Part shown: positions 7,906 to 15,325 of the stretch, one piece after another
How the letters are laid out: each line of letters opens with the position of its first letter
Numbering within the stretch: position 1 is the first letter of the stretch
The notes under the pieces: model-generated
Database searches by the model: none
Told to the model about the DNA's origin: nothing
Seen by the model: the letters and a program-made list of their open reading frames with translations, nothing else
NCBI GenBank assembly: GCA_003597995.1
Contig: QZJY01000001.1
Location: forward strand, 1 to 46,352
DNA from: Dehalococcoidia bacterium
GTDB lineage: Bacteria; Chloroflexota; Dehalococcoidia; Dehalococcoidales; UBA1222
Direction of reading: 5' to 3'
DNA length: 46,352 bases
Position numbers and translations under genes: made by a program

Positions 7906-8508
7906 TTCGTCCGTTGGTTTTATCCTCTCAAGGATTGCTTTAAGTCTGGCGTAGTCCTGCCCCAGGAGGGCGGCCAGTTCCTTGCCCGCGCCCACCAGAA
8001 ATGCGCGGCTGTCCTCATGGGTAGTACTCATCAGGCGCAGAGTGGCTGCGATAAGCTCATCCGACGGCGTCTCCAGTTCGGCGTTGACCAGAATATTCAG
8101 GAAGCCGAAAGCCTGGCTGAATGCCTTGATTTCCTCTGCCGTGCAGGCATGGACGAAGCTGTGGATGCGGGCGGGGCGGGGCGGCAAATATTGAAGGATT
8201 TTATTCCCGTTTCTGTGCCCCACCACCAGCGCCGAGAACTCGCTTCTGAGCAGTTTGGCAAGCTGCGGGCTGGACTGGAAGATAGCCTCCTCGGAGGCTT
8301 CATCCTTGCCGCGGGCGATGGGCTTGCGGCCGGGTTCCAGTCCCTCTGTTGTGGCTTGATAGACCACGGCGTAAAGCTCGATTTCCCCCTCGGTTGTCTT
8401 CACGAGGGAGCCGAGGGGCGGCAGTTCGTAAAGCTCGTAGCACTGGGCGGTAAAGCCGGTGGTAGAGGCTTCGATTACCTCGCCGAGACGCTGTTGCGGT
8501 TGTTTCAT
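7891..8508 (-). CDS. HAS-barrel-like protein between nurA and herA
   Basis: 205 residues, no signal peptide. Residues 1-60 (LGEVIEAST...GSLVKT...YAVVYQATTEG) resemble the HAS-barrel, the beta-barrel found at the N-terminus of HerA-like ATPases. The rest is helical and includes PPRPARIHSFVHACTAEEI. Standing between nurA and herA, it is probably an accessory subunit or a loading factor of the nuclease-translocase complex; this is inferred from position and the barrel. GAGGG lies before the ATG. No catalytic motif is visible. Confidence 0.65.
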   Translation of the reverse strand: MKQPQQRLGEVIEASTTGFTAQCYELYELPPLGSLVKTTEGEIELYAVVYQATTEGLEPGRKPIARGKDEASEEAIFQSSPQLAKLLRSEFSALVVGHRNGNKILQYLPPRPARIHSFVHACTAEEIKAFSQAFGFLNILVNAELETPSDELIAATLRLMSTTHEDSRAFLVGAGKELAALLGQDYARLKAILERIKPTDESTKS

Positions 8509-8578
8509 ATCGTATCCCTCATTATGTTGTCATTGCGAGTGTTCCAATTCTATCGTATCGAGTGAAAACTTACGGCGT

Positions 8579-8688
8579 TGTCATGCTGGAAGACCGCCGC
8601 AGGCGGGCTGAAGCATCTGGGGAGTGGGAAAAATGCGCCCCACCCCGGATTCTTCGTCGTCGCTGCACTCCTCCTCCAGAATGACAAA
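8579..8688. repeat. Dispersed palindromic repeat, GTCATGCTGGA family
   Basis: Ends are TGTCATGCTGGA and TCCAGAATGACA, i.e. imperfect terminal inverted repeats, with the internal words CCGCCGCAGGCGG, AGCATCTGGGG and CCGGATTCTTCG. Relatives occur at 30762-30888, 38015-38139, 39461-39508 and partially at 32506-32535. The copy lies between nurA and the HAS-barrel gene, so it would be part of their mRNA and fold into a long stem. Confidence 0.7.
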
Positions 8689-8692
8689 GGTA

Positions 8693-9892
8693 TCACACCC
8701 ACCTCGTCTTTTTGCTTCGGCTCTTGGCTGAGGTAGTCTGCGTCATATGCTCGTCAGCCATCAATATCTCCACAAGCTGCTGGAAGTTCTCGCGGTCCGC
8801 CCCCGTAACCACCGCCTGCTCGTGCGCTTCCGCCAGCGCAGCCGGATAGCCCTGGCCGCGCCGGCACTGGTCGAGCATGAGGGCGTGGGTCATGCCAAGT
8901 TTTGCCGTGTCCTGCGCCACCCACTCGGGTATCTCCACGCGGGCTATTTCGTCCTCCAGCTTCATGTAGAAGAAGTTGACCCAGTGTTTGCCGTAATTCT
9001 CTTTGACTATCTTTGATTGGCTGGTGAACAGGGCGGAACGCTCGCTGTCCGCCAGCAGATTGGCAAATAGGTCCCGGTCCTGCACGCCGGCCACCGCGTC
9101 GCAAGGGCGCTTGCCGATATTCGTTTCACCGCAGTATTTATCACAGTCCGCCGGGTCGTGCGGGCATAGTACCAGGCGGAGCGCGTTTACCACGTCCGTC
9201 GAGCGCGGGAAGCTGATGTAGCTCGCCAGGGCGAGCGGCCTCTTCTTTGCCAGTTTGAGCATGTCGTCGAGGCACTTGATGAAGCCTTTATCTAACAGCT
9301 CCTCGACTACGAAATCGGGAAACTCCTTGCCCGCCAGTCCCCACAGGATGAGCGAGCCGTCGATGACGGCCAGCGCGGGTTGAGCGGGGGGCAGTTCTGC
9401 CGACATATCCGCCAGGTGCTGGCATTCGTCCACGGAGCGCTTGATGTTGAGCAGCGCACCCTCTACCACCTGTTCCCTGGTGCCGCCGGATATGACGAGG
9501 GCATTATCATCTGCACATAGTCTGGGCAGGCTCTCCAGCGTAGCGCGCGGGTTCTTTCCGTAGTCCAGTCGGATACGTCCTATGTTGATGAGGTAGCAAC
9601 GCGCCGACTGGTGGCGGTCCACGTCTATCTGCGAGCCGTCGGTGGCGATGACGCTGAAGTCCGTTGGCGTTTCCGCGGGTTTTGTATGAGTGGCTAGCGG
9701 TTCGACCAACCCGGCGACGAGAAATGTCGTCTTGCTCTGCGCTGCCTTGCGCTTGAGTTTTTCGAAGTCGACAGACCTGTCCACCATCAGGGTAAGGGCG
9801 CGGACAAGGTGCTGCTGCCTCTCCTGCCCATCGGCTTTGAGCTGGCCCACCATCTCCCCGATTTGTCCGGCTACGCGGCTCAAGTCCAGCAT
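8693..9892 (-). CDS. nurA: NurA-type 5'-3' nuclease
   Basis: 399 residues from the ATG at 9892, which follows GGGGTGAG; an upstream in-frame start at 9961 has no such site. The NurA domain begins at about residue 78, with VIATDGSQIDVDRH carrying the conserved metal-binding Asp85, then YLINIGRIRLDYG, a second acidic strand LAVIDGSLILWGL, and a C-terminal GYPAALAEAHEQAVVTG region. NurA resects DNA ends in partnership with HerA, encoded downstream. It is the first gene of the cluster. Confidence 0.85.
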   Translation of the reverse strand: MLDLSRVAGQIGEMVGQLKADGQERQQHLVRALTLMVDRSVDFEKLKRKAAQSKTTFLVAGLVEPLATHTKPAETPTDFSVIATDGSQIDVDRHQSARCYLINIGRIRLDYGKNPRATLESLPRLCADDNALVISGGTREQVVEGALLNIKRSVDECQHLADMSAELPPAQPALAVIDGSLILWGLAGKEFPDFVVEELLDKGFIKCLDDMLKLAKKRPLALASYISFPRSTDVVNALRLVLCPHDPADCDKYCGETNIGKRPCDAVAGVQDRDLFANLLADSERSALFTSQSKIVKENYGKHWVNFFYMKLEDEIARVEIPEWVAQDTAKLGMTHALMLDQCRRGQGYPAALAEAHEQAVVTGADRENFQQLVEILMADEHMTQTTSAKSRSKKTRWV

Positions 9893-10059
9893 CGACTCAC
9901 CCCTATCAGACTGGCACCAGTATAGTCGATAAAGCAACGGAGACTCAAGCCTTCTTAACACCCGACCTTATCAAGGACGATACGCCAGTCAAGGTAACGC
10001 TCACCTACTATTTCGAAAGCAAACCTGCCGCCGTCTATAGGAATTCTAAGTGGGTAAAA

Positions 10060-10068
10060 TGCTATAAT
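10060..10068 (+). promoter_or_regulatory. Extended -10 promoter for a probably leaderless lysE/HDAC transcript
   Basis: TGCTATAAT is a perfect extended -10 element (TGn plus TATAAT). It ends 8 bp before the ATG at 10077, so transcription should begin at or next to the start codon. No Shine-Dalgarno sequence lies in between. Confidence 0.6.
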
Positions 10069-10076
10069 CCCGCATT

Positions 10077-10691
10077 ATGTGGCCGATTATAGCCAGTGTG
10101 GTCGTCATTTCTCTATCCGGCGTGATGATGCCCGGACCGATGTTCGCCGTTACCCTGGCCAAGAGCTATAAATCACCCTGGGCAGGGGCTCAAATGGCTC
10201 TGGGGCATGCCGTCGTCGAGGTGCCCCTCATACTCCTCATCTATTTCGGCTTCTCCCGTTTTTTCCAGGATACGGCCGTTCAGATAGTGCTGAGCCTGGC
10301 TGGTGGGGCTATGATTGTGTGGCTGGGCGTCAGCATGTTCCGCGACCGTGCCAAGGTAGTAAGGGAAGGTAAGGACTTGCCCTATCCTGCCTTCGTGGCC
10401 GGCATCGTTATGAGCGCGCTCAATCCCCTCTTTCTTTTGTGGTGGGCCACAATCGGTAGCCTGCTGGTGATGCAGTTCCTGGACTACGGAGTGAGAGGCC
10501 TTTTTATTCTCGTCATCATTCACTGGCTGTGCGACTTGGTTTGGCTCACATTCGTGTCCGTGTTTATCAATAAGACGCATCATTTCCTGGACAAGCGCTT
10601 TCAGGAATGGCTCTTTATCGCCACCAGCCTTTTTCTGGTTTTCTTCGGCTTCCGCTTCATCATATCTGGCATACAGACCATCATCAAATAG
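10077..10691 (+). CDS. LysE/RhtB-family exporter
   Basis: 204 residues with about six hydrophobic helices and the LysE signature MMPGPMFAVTLA near residues 17-28; SALNPLFLLWW around 118-128 is the second conserved re-entrant motif. These proteins export amino acids or related small metabolites with the proton gradient. It is followed 12 bp later by a histone-deacetylase-like gene, a pairing that suggests export of a product or handling of acetylated compounds, but the substrate is unknown. Translation probably starts on a leaderless message. Confidence 0.85.
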   Translation: MWPIIASVVVISLSGVMMPGPMFAVTLAKSYKSPWAGAQMALGHAVVEVPLILLIYFGFSRFFQDTAVQIVLSLAGGAMIVWLGVSMFRDRAKVVREGKDLPYPAFVAGIVMSALNPLFLLWWATIGSLLVMQFLDYGVRGLFILVIIHWLCDLVWLTFVSVFINKTHHFLDKRFQEWLFIATSLFLVFFGFRFIISGIQTIIK

Positions 10692-10703
10692 GAGGTATAT
10701 CCT

Positions 10704-11726
10704 ATGAAGGTGGGCTTGGTCTACGCCCCCGTTTACCTGGGGCACGACACCGGCGAACACCCGGAGAACAGGCAGCGCTTGGAGGCCATCATCCTGCGGC
10801 TTAAAGAATCCGGCCTCTGGGAAAAACTCACCCACATCGCTCCGCGCCAGGCGACTCTTGATGAGCTGCTGCACGTGCACAGCGAGAAACACATTCGCTT
10901 TGTGCGCGAACTGGCTGCGTCAGGGGGCGGCCAAATAGACGCCGATACGCTGGTTTCTCGTCATTCTTTCAAGGCCGCCCTGTATGCCGCCGGGGGCGTG
11001 GCGAGCGCTGTGGACGCCGTGATGGGCGGGGAGGTAGGCTCTGCTTTCGCTCTCGTTCGCCCCCCGGGGCACCATGCTACCTACGAGCAGGTGATGGGCT
11101 TCTGCCTTTTCAATAATGTAGCAGTGGCTGCGGCACACGCGCTGGATAGATACGGGCTTGAACGTGTCCTCATTCTGGACTTTGACGTGCACCATGGCAA
11201 CGGCACCCAGGATATATTCCGTGATGAGCCGCGTGTTTGCTACGTATCTACCCACCAGTCACCTCTATACCCGGGCAGCGGGGATGTAGATGAACGAGGC
11301 GCGGGAAATATGTTCAACATACCTCTTCCTTCCGGCTGCGGAGACGACCAATATGAGCGCGTTTACGATGAAATCGTTTTACCCCTCGGCAGGCGTTTTA
11401 GACCGCAGCTAATCCTCGTTTCGGCGGGTTTCGATGCCCACTGGGCGGACGAATTGGCCTCCATGTGCCTGAGTACCAGCGGTTACGCTCAAATTACGCG
11501 CCGGATAAAGGCGCTGGCGCATGAATGCTGCGGAGGAAAGGTAGTGTTCAGCCTTGAAGGCGGCTATAACCTGGAGGCTCTGGCGGGGAGCGTCAAGGCG
11601 GTGTTCGATGTGCTGATGGGGAACGAGAACATCGATGATGAACTGGGTCCCTGCCGGTCAGGAGAGAAATCCCCCGATGTTAAGCCTTCCATTGCAAGGC
11701 TGCGAGAATTGTTTGAGTTAAGCTGA
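10704..11726 (+). CDS. Histone-deacetylase-family Zn hydrolase (AcuC/class II-like)
   Basis: 340 residues. The complete arginase/deacetylase fold signatures are present: RPPGHHA (119-125), the zinc-binding DFDVHHGNG (159-167; Asp161 and His163), SAGFDAHW (third metal ligand) and LEGGYN. The family removes acetyl groups from polyamines, lysine or other amides. AGGAGG precedes the ATG, and the gene sits 12 bp behind the LysE-type exporter, so they form an operon. Its last 9 bp overlap the convergent CCA-adding enzyme gene. Confidence 0.92.
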   Translation: MKVGLVYAPVYLGHDTGEHPENRQRLEAIILRLKESGLWEKLTHIAPRQATLDELLHVHSEKHIRFVRELAASGGGQIDADTLVSRHSFKAALYAAGGVASAVDAVMGGEVGSAFALVRPPGHHATYEQVMGFCLFNNVAVAAAHALDRYGLERVLILDFDVHHGNGTQDIFRDEPRVCYVSTHQSPLYPGSGDVDERGAGNMFNIPLPSGCGDDQYERVYDEIVLPLGRRFRPQLILVSAGFDAHWADELASMCLSTSGYAQITRRIKALAHECCGGKVVFSLEGGYNLEALAGSVKAVFDVLMGNENIDDELGPCRSGEKSPDVKPSIARLRELFELS

Positions 11727-13298
11727 ACCTTTTCGCCGAGTTTGCTTTTCCCCCTCGTCCACCATCTTTTTGACATAATCCAGCGCTTCCTCACGCGTGG
11801 TGATTTCACCGGCAGCTTGAGCCTCGCGCAGTTCTTCCAGCAACTCGCCCAGACGGGGACCGGGCGTGAGTCCTAATGCATGCTTCAGGTCGTGGCCGTC
11901 GAGCAGCTTCGGAGGCTCAATTGTCTCAGGAGCTTTTTCGTGCTCAGTTATCAGGTGCGCCATTACCCCGACATGCCAATCCCAATTAGCTTTTTCCAGG
12001 TCCGGGCCGCGTGTGGCCAGGTGGTCGGCCAGACTGAAATAGAGCGTGGCGATGGCGGCTTCGTCCATGTCGCGGAAATAACGATAAACCGCGCGTCTGG
12101 TGGGTGGCGCTCCGTCTTCGGTCATCTGCACCGGGCGCAGGTGGTAGCGCACGATGGTTTCCACGAACTTTATCTCGTGCTTGCTGAAGCGCAGCCTCTC
12201 CAATATGGCGGCGGCGACAGGCGCGCCCTCCTGCGGGTGGCCGTAAAAACGCACCCTGCCGAACTCGTTGACGATGCGCGTCTGCGGCTTGGCGATGTCG
12301 TGCAGCAGGGCGGCCAGCTTGGTGAGCACGCGGCGCGTGGACAGCGGGCTTACTTTAGCCTCAAAATAACTCTCGATATTTTCATCCCAGGGTATCCCGG
12401 CGAGGACGCTGCTGTCGGCGAACGCCCAACCGCTCCGGCGTAAAATGAAGTCAAGCGCCGAGATGGAGCGGGCCGAATGGTGGAAAACGTTCCAGGCGTG
12501 CTCTTTAGGCTGGTCCACGTCACGGGTGGGGGCCAACTCGGGGATGATAGCGGTAAGCAGTCCCAGCTTATCCATATAAACGATGGCCTGGTAGCTGTCG
12601 GGCAGCGCCAGCAGACGTAGCAGCTCTTCGCGCACGCGCTCACCGGCCACGTTTTTAATCAGTTCATGGTCGCGCTCTATCAAGGCCTCGGTCTGCGACT
12701 CGATGACAAAGCCGAGGTCTGCTCCGAGGCGTAAGCCGCGCAGCAGGCGGATAGCGTCGTTTTTGAAAACCTGCGGGTTGACGGCGCGGATGAGTTTCTT
12801 TTGGATATCGCCTAACCCACCGAAAGGGTCTATGACGGTTGCCTCAATTTTATCGTTTGATGTCAAACTGAGTTTGGCCAGGTCGATAGCCAGGGCATTG
12901 ACGGTGAAGTCGCGCCTGCCCAAGTCTTCTGCGAGGTTGCCCTGAAGCGTAGCTACATCTATCTGCCACGCCTCAAATACTTCGAGGCCCTCTTTTTGGG
13001 GTAGCAGGCGTACCACGCTATTCTCGCTGTCTAAAACCACGCAGTGAGCTTTGAGATGTACGGCTATCTCCGGTCCGATAGCAAGGGCATCACCTGCGAT
13101 GGCAATATCGATGTCCGCCTTATTACGTCCCATCACCATGTCGCGCACAAGGCCGCCTACTATGTAGGCTTCGATATGGCGTTGCGCCAGAATATTCTGT
13201 AACTTTGCGAGAATATCGCGGACAGCCGGGCTCAGGAAGACCTCTAAATGAGTTTCATCCACGTTCTCAGGATAGACGAAAGCGGGTGGATTTGGCAA
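11718..13298 (-). CDS. CCA-adding enzyme / poly(A) polymerase family with HD domain
   Basis: 526 residues. The N-terminal class II nucleotidyltransferase core shows YIVGGLVRDMVMGRNKADIDIAI (metal-binding DxD), the RRDFTVNALAI motif and RLLRGLRLGAD; residues from about 270 carry an HD domain (LLHDIAKPQTR, later FYGHPQEGA). It adds or repairs the 3' CCA of tRNAs. The start is uncertain: a TTG at 13298 gives the full length, while a GTG at 13262 follows a weak GAGAAC and loses 12 residues. The 3' end overlaps the deacetylase gene by 9 bp in convergent orientation. Confidence 0.9.
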   Translation of the reverse strand: MPNPPAFVYPENVDETHLEVFLSPAVRDILAKLQNILAQRHIEAYIVGGLVRDMVMGRNKADIDIAIAGDALAIGPEIAVHLKAHCVVLDSENSVVRLLPQKEGLEVFEAWQIDVATLQGNLAEDLGRRDFTVNALAIDLAKLSLTSNDKIEATVIDPFGGLGDIQKKLIRAVNPQVFKNDAIRLLRGLRLGADLGFVIESQTEALIERDHELIKNVAGERVREELLRLLALPDSYQAIVYMDKLGLLTAIIPELAPTRDVDQPKEHAWNVFHHSARSISALDFILRRSGWAFADSSVLAGIPWDENIESYFEAKVSPLSTRRVLTKLAALLHDIAKPQTRIVNEFGRVRFYGHPQEGAPVAAAILERLRFSKHEIKFVETIVRYHLRPVQMTEDGAPPTRRAVYRYFRDMDEAAIATLYFSLADHLATRGPDLEKANWDWHVGVMAHLITEHEKAPETIEPPKLLDGHDLKHALGLTPGPRLGELLEELREAQAAGEITTREEALDYVKKMVDEGEKQTRRKGSA

Positions 13299-13567
13299 GG
13301 AAAAAGAGGCTTAGTTGAGAGGAGTCCACCGCGCCACCGGCGAGATAGCCGATATCATCGGACACTAGCAGATAATCAGAGGGTCGGCTTGAGAGTCCCT
13401 GCTTCGCGAGAGGCGGGGCCTCCTTATTTATCCTCACTACTTCGGCTTCGTCACGGAAAGACCGAGGAAAAACATCGCGCCGGTATGATATTTTTGAATA
13501 TTTTACAATTCAAAGAGCATGGTATATCATCCATGCCGATGTTGGATAAAGCTAACGGAGGTTAAAA

Positions 13568-13990
13568 ATGGCAAATCCTTCAGCTTCCGGATACAAACCG
13601 AAGTATTTCCTGGCGGCTTTTGGGTCAATACATCATGCCGCAAACCCAATCGAAGGCGGCAATTATCCCCTCTTGGCAGGCTATGTCACTTCGCAGAATG
13701 TTCAGCCAGGAGATGTCATTCTGTTGTATTGTACTGGTGGTTATCCCAGTCATTTTAGGGAAGCGCCCGGGGTTGGAATAGTAACAGATATAGATGCAAA
13801 GGGAAATAGCAAAATTATAAATTACTGGTATTTACCGTTTAACCAAGCCATCCCTCTTGAAATATTGAAGCTTAATATTCCCGAATTGGAAAATAATACT
13901 AACTTCGGCAATAGAGGAAACTTTCTACGCGCTATCAGTAAACCCTCTTTTAATGCGGCCTTAGCAAATACGTTTATAGACTGGCCATAG
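13568..13990 (+). CDS. Hypothetical protein, possibly PUA/EVE-like
   Basis: 140 residues, no signal peptide. The pattern PGDVILLYCTGGYPSH followed by GVGIVTDI and a C-terminal IPL-rich part resembles the EVE/PUA-like beta-barrel that binds modified bases, but the match is by eye and weak. GGAGG precedes the ATG. Base composition is AT-richer than the flanking housekeeping genes, suggesting transfer. The preceding gap, 13299-13567, has only small hairpins (for example around 13349-13361) and no gene. Confidence 0.55.
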   Translation: MANPSASGYKPKYFLAAFGSIHHAANPIEGGNYPLLAGYVTSQNVQPGDVILLYCTGGYPSHFREAPGVGIVTDIDAKGNSKIINYWYLPFNQAIPLEILKLNIPELENNTNFGNRGNFLRAISKPSFNAALANTFIDWP

Positions 13991-14154
13991 TCGGCTGTTA
14001 TTAAAGAGCAATTAAAAACGCCTCTTAATAATTTTGCAACTTCAAGTATAGCCAATGTTGTCATGCGGGCGAAAAGGGTATCAAATTACTTTCGATGGGT
14101 TTATAATTCCATCGACTAGAACTAGTTCGCCCTGTGGCTACTCGGGGTTTTACG

Positions 14155-15225
14155 ATGGGAATACAAGATCGAGACTGGTATAAAGGTAAACATCCGCCGA
14201 ACTGTACTTGCGTGGAATGTCAAACAGAGCGGCTGAAACAACTAAAAAAGGAAGTCCACTCTAGCTATGTTTCAATGTGCCCAAGGTGTAAAAAGCAGTC
14301 TCTATGGCATAATGCAAAAGGCCAAGTCTATGAATGTTTAAACCTCAAATGTCGGGCTGTAGGACTTAGTCCTTCTGATATTGCACATAATACTCATTAT
14401 CAGTTCGATAGTTCAGCTACTTCTCAGCGCCCTCTAATTAATGGTTCTCCGCAAATAACAGATACAACCCCCGATAAAAGGAACGGATGTTTCGGATGCC
14501 TGTTCACACTAGTTTTGATCATTGGTATCACAGTAGGAGGAATTTACTATTACAAGGCTGAACCATTTATAGGTTATTTAGATAATGTGAGGGCCTATTT
14601 TGGAGGCGTTCCTTCATCGAATGTAATAGGAAATTATCATTTGGGTTTAGTTGGAATAAACGGTTCATATTACTTTGATAGCTATAATAACCCAATTGTA
14701 TTGATAAACAACACTAATTCGACTGACCCGACTTATTCCCAATTATTAGACTTCCTCCAGCATGAATACACGGATACTTATTACTACAATCTGGCGTATG
14801 CCAATCAATCTCCGGGTTCTTATTATGGTTCAGCTCAAAGTAAAGTCGATATTAAAGGTGTCCAAGCAGCGATTAATAATTTGGTCCCGTACCCCAGCGT
14901 ACCGAGGATTTGCTCTGATTTCGCCGAAAGGCTCCACAATAGTTCAGAAATGGCAGGGTTTAGGTGCGGATATGTAATCATCGAACTGCAAGGCACGGCG
15001 AGTGGGCATGCCCTCAATGTGTTCAATACGACCGACAAGGGTCTCATATACATCGATGATACAGGAGCCACGACTACACGGCCAACAAATCGTGACAAAA
15101 CAGTGAACATCCAAATCGGTAAACCCTACTCCCCCGAAAGCTTATTCCCAGGGGAAGGATTTTTTTGGCAAAGTCTGGGGATTGTGGCTAGCGTAAACAT
15201 AGTTTGGGATGGGAACTGGAACTAG
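14155..15225 (+). CDS. Zinc-ribbon, single-pass membrane protein with transglutaminase-like domain
   Basis: 356 residues from the ATG at 14155; a GTG 21 bp upstream is possible. The cytoplasmic N-terminus has two cysteine clusters (CTCVEC at 17-22, and CPRC at 42-45 paired with Cys61 and Cys66), as in zinc ribbons. A membrane helix follows at about 112-133. The outer domain has Cys253 (RICSDFAERL), His285 (SGHALNVF) and Asp301 (YIDDTG) in the order and spacing of a transglutaminase-type Cys-His-Asp triad. It could be a surface cysteine peptidase or crosslinker. AT-rich like the gene before it. The catalytic assignment is inferred from spacing only. Confidence 0.6.
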   Translation: MGIQDRDWYKGKHPPNCTCVECQTERLKQLKKEVHSSYVSMCPRCKKQSLWHNAKGQVYECLNLKCRAVGLSPSDIAHNTHYQFDSSATSQRPLINGSPQITDTTPDKRNGCFGCLFTLVLIIGITVGGIYYYKAEPFIGYLDNVRAYFGGVPSSNVIGNYHLGLVGINGSYYFDSYNNPIVLINNTNSTDPTYSQLLDFLQHEYTDTYYYNLAYANQSPGSYYGSAQSKVDIKGVQAAINNLVPYPSVPRICSDFAERLHNSSEMAGFRCGYVIIELQGTASGHALNVFNTTDKGLIYIDDTGATTTRPTNRDKTVNIQIGKPYSPESLFPGEGFFWQSLGIVASVNIVWDGNWN

Positions 15226-15325
15226 TCAAACATAAACTTGGCTGAAATTATTGCTAGTGTTGCTACAATTTGAAGCGCGCGTGTTTGCATATTGCTGCCT
15301 AGTGCAATGCGGGTAGTTTTGTCCG

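Noticed and set aside
13248-13565. 105-residue plus-strand frame overlapping the CCA-enzyme start
   Set aside because: Mostly the antisense of the CCA-adding gene and an intergenic hairpin region; no ribosome site or family.
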